33,258 nucleotides of DNA from Verrucomicrobiia bacterium (lineage in GTDB: Bacteria; Verrucomicrobiota; Verrucomicrobiia; Verrucomicrobiales; DEV007), in assembly GCA_030427505.1 (NCBI GenBank), contig JAUICH010000041.1, positions 1 through 33,258 on the forward strand, given 5' to 3'. Below the pieces are notes generated by a model that ran no database searches, was not told the DNA's origin, and saw only the letters and a program-made list of their open reading frames with translations. This document shows positions 1 to 8,694 of the stretch, in pieces; positions within the stretch are counted from its first letter, which is position 1; the number at the start of each line of letters is the position of its first letter. The position numbers were made by a program, and so were the translations under genes.

Positions 1-217
1 CCTCCTCGCGCCTTGAATTTGAAAAAGAATCCTCGCGAATTTCGTCCACCTATTTCGCAAACACCACACAGGTTCAAAAAACGGGACCCCCCGCCTGTTC
101 TGTTCTTACCCGAACAAACGCTTGAAACCCTCTCCGGGTGAGCGAAACTACCGGGCTCGCTCGCGAGATGATGCTTCCCGAGAAGGAAGAGACTCTCCCG
201 GGCTTTATTTCTCACCA

Positions 218-234
218 CACCGCTTCAAGCGGTG
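218..234. other. Short hairpin just upstream of tRNA-Pro
   Basis: The arms CACCGC (218-223) and GCGGTG (229-234) enclose a five-base loop, six bases before the tRNA begins. There is no T-tract, so it is not a convincing terminator. It could be a processing structure in the tRNA precursor or chance. The rest of bases 1-240 shows no gene that I can support. Confidence 0.3.
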
Positions 235-240
235 GAATGG

Positions 241-317
241 CGGGGCGTAGCACAGCTTGGTAGTGCGCCTGGTTTGGGACCAGGAGGTCGTAGGTTCGAA
301 TCCTATCGCCCCGACCA
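241..317 (+). tRNA. tRNA-Pro, anticodon UGG
   Basis: This 77-base sequence folds as a standard cloverleaf. The acceptor stem is CGGGGCG (241-247) with CGCCCCG (307-313), followed by discriminator A314 and a genomically encoded CCA (315-317). The anticodon stem CCTGG/CCAGG (268-272, 280-284) encloses the loop TTTGGGA, giving anticodon TGG at 275-277, which reads proline CCN codons. The T-arm has the canonical GGTTCGAATCC. The matching prolyl-tRNA synthetase is encoded about 16 kb away in the same window, which is probably coincidence. Confidence 0.97.
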
Positions 318-379
318 GTGGATTCTGGATTTTCAGGACACGACAAATCCCTGGAGACAGGGTCCGGAGAGAGCGTTCC

Positions 380-898
380 TCACTGGTTGGGTTCCAGTTC
401 GGCAAGTTTCCTCTCCAGCTTGCTCCGGAAATTGGCGGCGTGCATGGCGGCGCTCAACTCGCCCTGTTTGGTTAGGCCCGAGGTCAAAGCGTCGAGCTTG
501 GGCAGGGACCATCGAATCATTTCGATGTGAATCCGGAGAACCTCCGATCGGAGTTCCTGGTGGGCGCTTTCGTAGACCTGACGAAGCGTCTGCAATTCCG
601 GAAGTTCCGAATAGTCCCGGGTTCCTGCTTTGTCATGTTTTCGAATCTCAGATTCCACCAGCAGCACTTCCTGATAGCGGCCCGCCTTTTGCTTGGCCTT
701 TTTGAGTTTTTCCAACTCCGCGCGATAACACGCATCCAGGTTCGCAAAGGATGCTTCTGATTGCTGAATCCATTGATGGTAGGCCGCTTCCGCATTGGCT
801 GCCGGGTCGTCTTCCTGGGCCTGGCCGAAGACGGCGAAGGCGAGCCATAGGGCCGCTGCCACGGGCACCTGAATCAAGGCGGAAAAAGAAAACTTCAT
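380..898 (-). CDS. Small secreted helical protein, function unknown
   Basis: A 172-residue protein with a typical signal peptide: hydrophobic residues roughly 5-26, with cleavage likely near GQAQ-ED. The mature part is charged and almost entirely helical, with runs such as ELEKLKKAKQKAG and LRSEVLRIHIEMIRW that suggest a coiled coil or helical bundle in the periplasm. There is one cysteine (DACYRAEL). It stands alone between tRNA-Pro and a divergently transcribed acyltransferase gene. I do not recognise a family. Small secreted helical proteins of this kind are common and mostly uncharacterised in Verrucomicrobiota. The frame and signal peptide make it a convincing gene; no function is claimed. 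Confidence 0.75.
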   Translation of the reverse strand: MKFSFSALIQVPVAAALWLAFAVFGQAQEDDPAANAEAAYHQWIQQSEASFANLDACYRAELEKLKKAKQKAGRYQEVLLVESEIRKHDKAGTRDYSELPELQTLRQVYESAHQELRSEVLRIHIEMIRWSLPKLDALTSGLTKQGELSAAMHAANFRSKLERKLAELEPNQ

Positions 899-1055
899 GA
901 CATCGCGGAGCGGTTAGGCTTCTTTCGTGGATGATTCGAATGGCGGGAACATACGCGGAAGCAGCGCACGCCGTCAATCTCATGGAAAGGGAAATGAAGG
1001 TGTAGAACCCTCGTAAATCAACCAAGTATGTGCGGCTTGTTCGCTCTCCAGTCTT

Positions 1056-2243
1056 GTGCATCGCTTACTAAAATGCTGGTACCAAAAATGCGGACGAGTT
1101 ACCTCTTCCGGAAATCATATACCAGAGATTGATGGCCTGAGATTTTTGGCCCTTTTGTTGGTTTTTCTCCTTCACGCGAACCATGTCGTGCAGGCGCGCC
1201 CGGATTCTGCGGGAGTTCAGAACGATGCCATGGAGAGATTCGGCGCCGCCATGGAATACGGGGCGCGCGGGGTGCAGGTATTCTTCTGTATCAGCGGGTT
1301 CATTCTCGGACTGCCCTTTGCCCGCTACTACCTTTCGATGGGAAACAGGGTTTCGCTGAGATCATACTACCTCCGCCGCCTGACCAGGCTGGAGCCGCCG
1401 TTGTTGATTAACTTACTGCTGCTGTTTGCGGTCTATCTGATAGTTCAAAGACCCAGCCTGGCCGAAGGGCTGCCGCATCTGCTGGCTACCATGTTCTATA
1501 TACATAATCCTATCTATGGAACCGTCAGTCCCATCAACACGGTAACCTGGTCGTTGGAAGTGGAAGCCCAGTTTTACCTGTGCGCGCCGTGGCTATGTCT
1601 GATATTTGCGATAAGACAAATCCACATAAGGCGTTCGCTCATGTTGGTACTGATATTTATTTCAGGATTGTCCATCGGCGTGCTGCCCAGATATACGTTG
1701 GTTCCGCAACTGCCTTTCTTTTTTGCGGGCTTTCTACTGGCGGATGTTTATCTGACCGATTGGAATGCCGCCCCCAAATCAGTCTGGTGGGGGGATTGGC
1801 TGGGATTGATCAGCGTGGTTCTCTTCGTGGTAACTATCTGCTTCCGGAAATCCATTTGGCTGCCCATGGCATGGCAATCCCTTTTTATTGCCAGCTTTTT
1901 TGCCGCGGTGTTCCGAAGCGTGTGGCTGCGCAAATTCTTCAGGCTTCGTGCGCTGGTTACCTTGGGGGGCATGTGCTACACCTTCTATCTCTACCACCTG
2001 GCGATCATCAGCGCGGGTGCGCGGGGATTGGAGAAGGTGGTATCTGGGGCGGGCTATTTCACGACCTACTTGATCTACGTCTTGGCGACGGGAGCCACCT
2101 GCGTCGTGCTGTGCAGCGTTCTTTTCGCTTTGTTCGAGCGCCCTTTCATGAAGTGGCGGCCCGTGTCCGGGAATCTCGGAAATGGCCTGTGGAGACGAAC
2201 TTCGGTATCGCAAAAAGATGCCGGTTCGCCAGAGGGAGCTTAG
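1056..2243 (+). CDS. Acyltransferase 3 family membrane protein (OafA/YrhL-like)
   Basis: An integral inner-membrane O-acyltransferase of 395 residues, the usual size for the family, which transfers acetyl or other acyl groups to surface sugars, lipids or peptidoglycan. The N-terminus shows the family's opening motif IPEIDGLRFLALLLVFLLHA, whose histidine is the proposed catalytic residue, followed by GARGVQVFFCISGFILG, the RRLTRLEPPLL motif and about ten membrane helices. WSLEVEAQFYL is also characteristic. The start is a GTG: an in-frame stop lies at 1014 and there is no in-frame ATG before the conserved motif. The gene is visibly richer in A+T than its neighbours (two sampled 60-base lines are about 45-47% GC), which suggests horizontal acquisition. 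The acceptor substrate cannot be told. Confidence 0.92.
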   Translation: MHRLLKCWYQKCGRVTSSGNHIPEIDGLRFLALLLVFLLHANHVVQARPDSAGVQNDAMERFGAAMEYGARGVQVFFCISGFILGLPFARYYLSMGNRVSLRSYYLRRLTRLEPPLLINLLLLFAVYLIVQRPSLAEGLPHLLATMFYIHNPIYGTVSPINTVTWSLEVEAQFYLCAPWLCLIFAIRQIHIRRSLMLVLIFISGLSIGVLPRYTLVPQLPFFFAGFLLADVYLTDWNAAPKSVWWGDWLGLISVVLFVVTICFRKSIWLPMAWQSLFIASFFAAVFRSVWLRKFFRLRALVTLGGMCYTFYLYHLAIISAGARGLEKVVSGAGYFTTYLIYVLATGATCVVLCSVLFALFERPFMKWRPVSGNLGNGLWRRTSVSQKDAGSPEGA

Positions 2244-2266
2244 AAGGTCAGAGCACTAGCAAGCGC

Positions 2267-2283
2267 GACCCGGACACTGGGTC
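2267..2283. terminator. Weak hairpin between convergent genes
   Basis: GACCC (2267-2271) and GGGTC (2279-2283) flank a seven-base loop in the 41-base gap between the acyltransferase and the convergent small gene. The position suits a bidirectional terminator, but the stem is only five pairs and no T-run follows on either strand. Confidence 0.25.
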
Positions 2284-2284
2284 C

Positions 2285-2617
2285 CTACCATTCCTCATGG
2301 TTCGGCTGGCCGGCTTTCTTGAGGTTTTCCTTCAGCATGTCGATGAGAAAAGCCTCCACATACGCGGCCACGCCCTCTTCCTGCGTCATTTCCTCACCCG
2401 AATTCAGGGCGGAGGAGAGCAGTGACTCCGGGGAGGGATCGCTGCTGGAAGCCTCGGTGGATGAAGAAGCGAGCGCCTGCTCCATGGAGGCGCGAAGCGC
2501 TGCCAGTTGATCGGTCTGATCCTCCTGCGATGTTCCGTTGTAATCGGAGGACGTTTCCTGAACTCCAGGAATCTGAGTCGAACCGCTGCTCGCGGAAATT
2601 TCGTTGAGGTCGCTCAT
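2285..2617 (-). CDS. Small acidic Ser-rich protein, function unknown
   Basis: A 110-residue protein. I place the start at the ATG opening MSDLNEISASS; an in-frame extension to 2671 adds basic residues unlike the rest. The first two thirds is rich in Ser, Glu, Gln and Thr and probably disordered. The last 35 residues (EEGVAAYVEAFLIDMLKENLKKAG) look like one or two amphipathic helices. There is no signal peptide, membrane segment or cysteine, so it is probably cytoplasmic. It lies downstream of the secreted coiled-coil gene on the same strand, 144 bases away, and faces the acyltransferase gene. I do not recognise a family. Confidence 0.6.
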   Translation of the reverse strand: MSDLNEISASSGSTQIPGVQETSSDYNGTSQEDQTDQLAALRASMEQALASSSTEASSSDPSPESLLSSALNSGEEMTQEEGVAAYVEAFLIDMLKENLKKAGQPNHEEW

Positions 2618-2761
2618 GGCGAAGACGGATGGGTGTTGGCCTCTTAACTTAACGTCGCGTCCCCGAACCATGCGGCATTTTGCCGCTGGAAACCACCAAA
2701 AACTCCCCTTTTCCGTTCTCAGGTAGAAGCGAAATGCTCCACAATCCCGGCGGAGACGGCG

Positions 2762-4435
2762 TCACTGACCTTGGGCCGGCTGGCTCAGGATCTTCTCCTT
2801 CATTTCCAGATTCATCTTGTCCAGCTTCAGACTGGCTTCGAGGAGGGCGGTTTCCCTCTGGGCATTCATGGCGGAGGTCCGCAGCGAGGAAAGTTCCTTG
2901 TTCAGCTCCTGCATGCGAAGGTTCATGGCTTCGATAGACTTCTGGATCTTTTCGAGTAGGTCCGCGCTGGAATCTTCAGCCGGAGCCGTCACTTCGGGTC
3001 TGCCGGGACCACGGCGGTAGTTGGAGAACGTTTCTCTCTGAACTTTGCTTTTTTCGGCATAGGCTTCCTGGATCTTGGTCCTCAGTTCCGCGGATTCCTG
3101 GGCGATCTCATTCTGGCGTTTTTCGATGTAGCCCGCGCTTCCCACCCGGTTGGGATCGTTCAGGGTCGCCAGTTGGGCTTCCGATGCCGCGATCTTTTCT
3201 TTCAGCTCTTGCACTTCTACCGCCATCGCCTGCATCCGCTGGTCCCGCTCGGAGGCTTCGTTTGCCATCTGCTGCTGGTAGCCCGCCGGGTTGATGATGC
3301 GGTCGAAGAGGCGGGGGACGTTGAAGGAGTCGTTCTCATACCGGTACACGGAGAAGGGGTCGCGATCCGCCACGATCTGGTTCACCTCCGCGAAGGCTTT
3401 CTGAATAGCCGCTTCGCCGAAGCGTTCTTGGTAGGAGGCGTAGTCCGCCACCGCTTTCTCCCAGCTCATGCCCGGCTCCCACACCGCGAAGGTGGCGATG
3501 ATCTGAGCCTTCCCGGTCAGTTCCTGGGACAGCAGCCAGTCAAAGGCGTCGGACGTCCGGGAATATTCCGCGCCGCCCTTCGAGCGCAGCGGGTTCTGGA
3601 GGAACAGAGGCGACTCGTATTCGTAGGTCATCATCTTTTCGCAGACCTTCCGGACCTTGTCTTGGCCCGCCACCTCGATGAGCTGGGTGACGAGTTTTGC
3701 CGTCTCATCGTCAGAAAGCACCGCGTAACCAGTCCCGGACGTCCGGCCGAAATATTTCACGTTGGAGAACAGGAAATTGTCCCAGGTCCCATAAAAGTCC
3801 GGCACCGTCTTTCCGGCGGCCAGATACTCCGCCCAATCGCGGAAGATCTTGTAGCGGTCGTAGTGCTCCGCCGTCGCCGTCAGAATCGGTTTCACATTGG
3901 CGGGAGAAAACATGACCATGTCCGGCTGATTCCCTGTGTGATTTCGGGCGCCCAGCTCCTCGCGGATCGCGATCATCCATTTGTTGTAATAACGGACCGC
4001 GGACTTGGGGATGCCGCCGTCCACCTTGCCCATCATCATTTCGACGAATTTCGTGCGCGGACCGTAGGGACCCTCCGTCACGCCCAGGAGCATGAGACCC
4101 AGGTCCTTATTCCACAACTGCTCCGCGAACTCCTTCGAAGCCGCGGCAAACTCCGGGTTCTCCGGGTCCGTGGCATGATAGCGTTCCCACGCATCCCAGA
4201 ACTTTCGCCGGGCGGCGATGATCTGCGCCGTCATCTCCGCGTTCGCCGCCCGCGCCGTCTGCGCGGCATCGATGTAGGCATTCGCCGCGTTCCCCAGGTT
4301 TTGCCCCAGGTAAAACGCGCCCAAGGATCTTCTGGGCACGATGTAGACCTGTGACTGCCCCACCTCCGGAACGGAGAAAAAGCAGGCCACGGAAAGCGCG
4401 ATCAGACAAATACGGAAAGAAACAGTCGTCCTCAT
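2762..4435 (-). CDS. Secreted coiled-coil protein of unknown family, downstream of RND operon
   Basis: A 557-residue protein. The chosen start is the ATG at 4435 (MRTTVSFRICLIALSV), which gives a clean signal peptide ending near VGQSQ and has GGAAG about eight bases upstream; the frame stays open upstream, but those residues overlap the RND gene. Residues ~30-330 form a helical, aromatic-rich region with motifs such as FYGTWDNFLFSNVKYFG that I cannot assign. Residues ~340-420 and ~470-545 are heptad-like and probably coiled coil, separated by a Pro/Gly/Arg-rich linker. It begins 98 bases after the RND pump stop on the same strand, so co-transcription is plausible and a periplasmic role beside the pump is possible. 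That role is inference from position only. Confidence 0.7.
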   Translation of the reverse strand: MRTTVSFRICLIALSVACFFSVPEVGQSQVYIVPRRSLGAFYLGQNLGNAANAYIDAAQTARAANAEMTAQIIAARRKFWDAWERYHATDPENPEFAAASKEFAEQLWNKDLGLMLLGVTEGPYGPRTKFVEMMMGKVDGGIPKSAVRYYNKWMIAIREELGARNHTGNQPDMVMFSPANVKPILTATAEHYDRYKIFRDWAEYLAAGKTVPDFYGTWDNFLFSNVKYFGRTSGTGYAVLSDDETAKLVTQLIEVAGQDKVRKVCEKMMTYEYESPLFLQNPLRSKGGAEYSRTSDAFDWLLSQELTGKAQIIATFAVWEPGMSWEKAVADYASYQERFGEAAIQKAFAEVNQIVADRDPFSVYRYENDSFNVPRLFDRIINPAGYQQQMANEASERDQRMQAMAVEVQELKEKIAASEAQLATLNDPNRVGSAGYIEKRQNEIAQESAELRTKIQEAYAEKSKVQRETFSNYRRGPGRPEVTAPAEDSSADLLEKIQKSIEAMNLRMQELNKELSSLRTSAMNAQRETALLEASLKLDKMNLEMKEKILSQPAQGQ

Positions 4436-4533
4436 GATTCTTCCAGACAATCGTGCCAAAGGGCCCCGTTTCATGCAGGATCGGACAAAATTCGCGGGCC
4501 GATCAGGCTCCGCAGTTCCACGGATCTTTCGTC

Positions 4534-7500
4534 CTACGCGTAGGTTCTCCGATAAAACAGGTAGAACAGCACCGGGCAGAGGAACAAGGTCAGCAGCGTC
4601 GCAAACCCCAGGCCGAACATCATGGCGTAGGCCATGCTGCTCCACATGCCGCCGCCGCTGAGGGCAAGGGGGAGGAGGCCGATGATGGTCGTCAGGGTGG
4701 TCATCAGGATGGGGCGGAGGCGGGACTTGGCGGCGGCCACCACGGCGTCGAGCAGGCCTTGGCCCTCCACCTTTAGCTGAAGGTTCGTTTCGTCGATGAG
4801 GAGGATGGCGTTGTTCACGATGATGCCCAGCAGGGCGATCATGCCGAGCAGGGTCATGAAACCAAAGGACGAACCCGTGACCAGAAGACCGGGCACGACG
4901 CCGACCATCATGGGGGGAATGGTGATGAGGATGATGGCGAAGCGGCGCAGGGAATTGAACTGCGCGATCAGGATGAAGGCCAGGCAGGCCATGGGCAGGG
5001 GCATGCCGGATACAATGTTTTGCTGCGCTTCGGCGGAGTCCGCGATCTCGCCGCCGTAATCAATCTTGTACCCCTGGGGCCAGTCTTCAGACGCGGTCAG
5101 GGCAGCGAGGCGGGGCTGGATGTCCGCCAGCGCGGCGGAGGCGTAGCGGCCCCGGACCCGGCCTTGGATGGTCATGGTGCGCAGGGTGTCCACCCGCTTG
5201 ATGGAACCGGGAAGAAAGTCCACATGCACGTCCGCGATCAGGCCCAGCGGCACCACGCCGGTCTTGGAGCCGTAGACCGGCAGGTCGGGCAACCTTTCCA
5301 GGTGGTTCCGGTATTCGTCCCGGGCGCGCAGGACCACGGGAATGGAGTCTTCGCCTTCCCGGTAACTGGTGGCGTAGAGGCCGGAGAACTGCTGCTCCAG
5401 CGCTTCGGCGATGGTGTCGGTGGTCACGCCCAGGTGAGAGGCGCGCACGGGATCGGGTTCCACGGTTACTTGCTTGGTCCAGGCGCCCCAGTCGTCGCGC
5501 ACGTCGTAGAGGCCGTCCACCTGCTTCACTTCCGCGACGATGCGGTCGCGCAGTTTGTAGATGGTGTCCATGTCCTGACCGGAAAGCTCGATCTGGATGG
5601 GGTCGCCCACGGGGGGGCCGTTTTCCAGCACCTTGGAAGTCACCCGGGCATCGGGAAAGGTCTGCTGGGCATAGAGATTGATTTCGTCAGTCAGCGCTTT
5701 GATCTTTGCGGGATCGTCATCATAGGTCAGCACGGAGAGCAGCGCGTAGTTCGGGCTGGAGGTCTGCGGGACCAGGGAGAGGTACCAGCGCGGGCCGCCC
5801 TCGCCGATCCAGGAGGACACGCTCCGCACTTCGTCCGCGTGTTCCGTGAGCAGCCATTCTTCCAAGCTGGAAACGCCGGCCTCGGTGGCTTCGATGTTTT
5901 TCCCCAGCGGCAGTTCGAAGTCGATGGTGAACTGGCCGCGTTCGTTCGGTGGGAAGAAGATGGAGGGCACGAACTTGAAGGCGCCCAGGGCCAGGATCGT
6001 CAGCACCAGGATCAAGAGAGGGTAGGCCCACCGCAGCCGGATGGTGAGGCGCAGCAGGCTTTCATAGGGCTGGTAGAATTTTGTCAGGACTCTGCCCACA
6101 AAGGTGTCCCGCTTCAGTGGCTTCAGGAAGTAGAAGCAGAGCATGGGGATAATGGTCAGAGAAAGCAGCCAGCTACCCAGCAGGCTCAGCGTGACCACGG
6201 CGAAGAGGCTGAAGGTAAACTCCGCCGCCCCTCCCGGCGCCATGGCGATGACGCCGAAGGCGGCGATGGTCGTGCCGCTGGCGGCCAGGAGCGGGACGAT
6301 CAGCCCCTGGATGGACTCCGACACCGCCCGCATCCGTTCCTGGCCTTCGTTCAGGCGATTCAGGATCTGTTCGCAAACCACCACCGCGTTGTCCACCAGG
6401 ATGCCCAGCGCAATGATGAGGGCGGCGATGGACATCATTTCCAGCTCGACCCCCAGCATGGGCATGAAGGCGAAGCAGAACAGGCAGACCGAAGGCACCA
6501 GCACGCCCACGATGACCGCCAGCCGCCAGCCGGCGAAAAGCAGCATGACCAGCACGACGAAGAAAAAGGCCTGGCCCAGGTTCACCAGGAAGGCGGCGAT
6601 GGAGGCATCCACATACTCCGGCTGGAAGAACATCTGCTCGATCTCCAAGCCCACCGGCAGGGTTTGCTCGATTTCGTCCAGGCGCGTCTGAATGCGCTCG
6701 CCGATTTCGGTGACCACCCCGCCCTCCACCATGGAAATGGCGAGGCACAGCACCCGCTCCCCGTTGAAGTGGCTCAGCGCGGTGGGAGGATCTTCATACT
6801 CCCGGCGGAGGTGGAACACGTCCGACACCCGGACCGAGGTAGCGTCTCCTGGCATGGAGAGGCGGAACTCTCCCAGCTCCTCCACGGATTTGAACTCGCC
6901 CAGGGTGAGGATCTGCAGCCGTTCGTCCGCGTAGTCCGCCGAGCCGCTGTCCACGGCGGCGTTTTGCGAACGGAGCTGGCCGGCGATCTGGCTGGGCGAA
7001 ACGCCGCGGGCTTCCAGTTCTTTGCTGGAAAATTCCAGGTAGATCCGTTCGTCCACGTCGCCGTGCAATTCCACCTTTCCCACCCCGTCCAGGGCCAGGA
7101 CTTCGTCGCGGATGTCCTCCGCGTAGTCCTGCATTTCGGCGAAGGTATAGCCGTCTCCCTTCAGGGCGTAGACATAGGGAAACTCGTCGCCGAAGTCGTC
7201 ATTCACCATGGGGGTGTTCGCGCCGTCGGGCAGTTGCGCCTCGTCCAGCTTGTTCCGCATGTCGGTCCAAATGTCCTCCATGTCCGCCTCCCCAAAGTCT
7301 TCGGAAATGGAAACGGTCATGATGGAAAGGCCCGCTTTGGAGGTGGACTTCACCTCGTCCACTTCCGGCATTTCGCGGACTTTCTGCTCCAGCACTTCGG
7401 TGACTTCCTCTTCCACCTGCACCGCGGTCCGGCCGGGATACCGCGTCACGACCTTTGCGTCGCGGATGGTGAAGGCCGGGTACTCCCGGCGGCCGATGGT

Positions 7501-7593
7501 GAGGAAGGTCATCACGCCCAGGAGCATGAGAACCGTGTACAACACCAGGGACGTCCGGTTGTACTTAATGGAGAACTGTGCGGGATTGAACAT
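4534..7593 (-). CDS. RND-family efflux permease (AcrB/HAE-type)
   Basis: The inner-membrane pump of a tripartite efflux system, 1019 residues against about 1030 for AcrB. It uses the proton gradient to expel drugs, lipids or other compounds. It has the family layout: a first helix at residues ~14-32, a large periplasmic porter loop, helices 2-6 at ~335-500, a second loop and helices 8-12 at ~870-1010. The proton-relay segment reads GILVDNAVVV, keeping the first Asp (residue 401) but with Asn where AcrB has its second Asp. The matching helix-10 segment is GIIVNNAILLIDE, with Asn replacing the AcrB Lys; this pattern is shared by other HAE-like branches. The adaptor gene ends 28 bases upstream, indicating an operon. 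Substrate unknown. Confidence 0.96.
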   Translation of the reverse strand: MFNPAQFSIKYNRTSLVLYTVLMLLGVMTFLTIGRREYPAFTIRDAKVVTRYPGRTAVQVEEEVTEVLEQKVREMPEVDEVKSTSKAGLSIMTVSISEDFGEADMEDIWTDMRNKLDEAQLPDGANTPMVNDDFGDEFPYVYALKGDGYTFAEMQDYAEDIRDEVLALDGVGKVELHGDVDERIYLEFSSKELEARGVSPSQIAGQLRSQNAAVDSGSADYADERLQILTLGEFKSVEELGEFRLSMPGDATSVRVSDVFHLRREYEDPPTALSHFNGERVLCLAISMVEGGVVTEIGERIQTRLDEIEQTLPVGLEIEQMFFQPEYVDASIAAFLVNLGQAFFFVVLVMLLFAGWRLAVIVGVLVPSVCLFCFAFMPMLGVELEMMSIAALIIALGILVDNAVVVCEQILNRLNEGQERMRAVSESIQGLIVPLLAASGTTIAAFGVIAMAPGGAAEFTFSLFAVVTLSLLGSWLLSLTIIPMLCFYFLKPLKRDTFVGRVLTKFYQPYESLLRLTIRLRWAYPLLILVLTILALGAFKFVPSIFFPPNERGQFTIDFELPLGKNIEATEAGVSSLEEWLLTEHADEVRSVSSWIGEGGPRWYLSLVPQTSSPNYALLSVLTYDDDPAKIKALTDEINLYAQQTFPDARVTSKVLENGPPVGDPIQIELSGQDMDTIYKLRDRIVAEVKQVDGLYDVRDDWGAWTKQVTVEPDPVRASHLGVTTDTIAEALEQQFSGLYATSYREGEDSIPVVLRARDEYRNHLERLPDLPVYGSKTGVVPLGLIADVHVDFLPGSIKRVDTLRTMTIQGRVRGRYASAALADIQPRLAALTASEDWPQGYKIDYGGEIADSAEAQQNIVSGMPLPMACLAFILIAQFNSLRRFAIILITIPPMMVGVVPGLLVTGSSFGFMTLLGMIALLGIIVNNAILLIDETNLQLKVEGQGLLDAVVAAAKSRLRPILMTTLTTIIGLLPLALSGGGMWSSMAYAMMFGLGFATLLTLFLCPVLFYLFYRRTYA

Positions 7594-7621
7594 GGCGCGG
7601 AGTTCCTGGCTGGGAAATATG

Positions 7622-8692
7622 TTAGGGCAGGGCGACCACCATGCCTTCGTCCAGAGAGTGGACGCCGCGGCTGACCACCGTTTCGCCCGGTTCCAGGCCG
7701 CTTAAGACTTCGATGTCGCCCTCGCCGCTCAGCGCTCCGGTGGTCACCACGCGCTTTTGCACGGCCACCGTCCTGGCATCCGCTTCCGGAGCGACGACCC
7801 ACACGTAGTTGTCCCCTCCCGGCGCGCCCACCACGCAAGCCGCTGGAATGCGAATCGCTTTGCCTTTCGGGTTGGGCAAGGTCAGGGCGCATTCCCCATC
7901 CATACCGGCGCGCACGGCGGGGTTGGCGCTCGCTTCGGGCGAAAAGGTCAGGATGACCGGGTAAGTCCCATTGTCCGCCACGTCCGGAGAGATCTCCGTG
8001 ATCTTGGCTTCGAAGGTTTCTTCCGGGAGCGTGCGCAGGCTGACCCGGCCGCTGACGCCCTCCTTCAAAGCGCCGACATTTTCCGCCGGCACGCCGATCT
8101 CGAATTCCTTCCCGGACTCGCCCTGGATGGTCATGACTTTCTCACCGGAGGAAACCACTTGCTGGGCTTCGATGCCGATGGTGCCGATCACGCCGTCGTA
8201 GGGCATTTTCAGTGAGCAGTCTTCCAGGGCTTTCCTGGCGTTTTCGAAGCTGGCTTCGGCGGAGGCTTTACTGGCGGTGGCGCTTTCCACGTTGCTCAGA
8301 CTGGTGTTGCCGGAGGCGTAGAGCTGATTCACGCGGCTCAGTTCCTGTTTCGCGTTCGTCAGGCTGGCCTCCGCGCTGTTCAGTTGGTTGCGGTAGCTGG
8401 TTTCGTCCACCTTTGCGAGGACGGTACCGGCTTCATAGCGGGTCCCTTCCTTGGCGTTCACCGCCACGACCCGTCCGCCAGATTCAAAGGCCAGGGCCGC
8501 GCCTTCCGCCGTTTCCACCTGGCCGGTGTAGCGGCGTTCGATGATGGCGGAGGGAGCGGGCACCTCCACCGTGAGTACCGGCCGGGGTGGCGCGGGCGCG
8601 ACGGGGGCTTCCTTGCCGCATCCGGTCAGCCCCGCCAAGGCGGTCAGGAGACTGGCCGAGAGGGCAACGAAGGGGATTGGTTTTGGAATCAT
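7622..8692 (-). CDS. RND efflux periplasmic adaptor (membrane fusion protein), lipoprotein
   Basis: A 356-residue adaptor of the HlyD/AcrA type that bridges the inner-membrane pump and the outer-membrane factor. The start is the ATG at 8692: it gives a lipoprotein signal with lipobox LTGC (Cys25), so the mature protein should be lipid-anchored. A longer reading from a GTG at 8731 would destroy this signal and overlap the upstream gene. Domain order: first lipoyl half around GGRVVAVNAKEGTRYEAGTVLAKV, a helical hairpin (~90-150), second lipoyl half around MPYDGVIGTIGIEAQQVVSSG, a beta-barrel, and a membrane-proximal domain at the C-terminus. The upstream outer-membrane gene ends two bases before this start and the pump follows, so the three are surely co-transcribed. 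Confidence 0.95.
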   Translation of the reverse strand: MIPKPIPFVALSASLLTALAGLTGCGKEAPVAPAPPRPVLTVEVPAPSAIIERRYTGQVETAEGAALAFESGGRVVAVNAKEGTRYEAGTVLAKVDETSYRNQLNSAEASLTNAKQELSRVNQLYASGNTSLSNVESATASKASAEASFENARKALEDCSLKMPYDGVIGTIGIEAQQVVSSGEKVMTIQGESGKEFEIGVPAENVGALKEGVSGRVSLRTLPEETFEAKITEISPDVADNGTYPVILTFSPEASANPAVRAGMDGECALTLPNPKGKAIRIPAACVVGAPGGDNYVWVVAPEADARTVAVQKRVVTTGALSGEGDIEVLSGLEPGETVVSRGVHSLDEGMVVALP

Positions 8693-8694
8693 GA

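Noticed and set aside
648-1061. Minus-strand open frame overlapping the small secreted protein gene
   Set aside because: It overlaps a gene with a clean signal peptide in another frame, and its translation is Arg/Gly/Ser-rich without a recognisable domain.
3173-4354. Open frame of 393 codons on the plus strand opposite the secreted coiled-coil gene
   Set aside because: The translation is Arg/His/Leu-rich with no signal, domain or ribosome-binding site. The minus-strand frame has a signal peptide and coherent coiled coils.
5020-7674. Very long open frame on the plus strand opposite the RND pump
   Set aside because: It is the antisense shadow of a GC-rich gene. Its translation is His/Gly/Gln/Arg-rich, shows no domain, and the opposite strand encodes a full, motif-complete pump.
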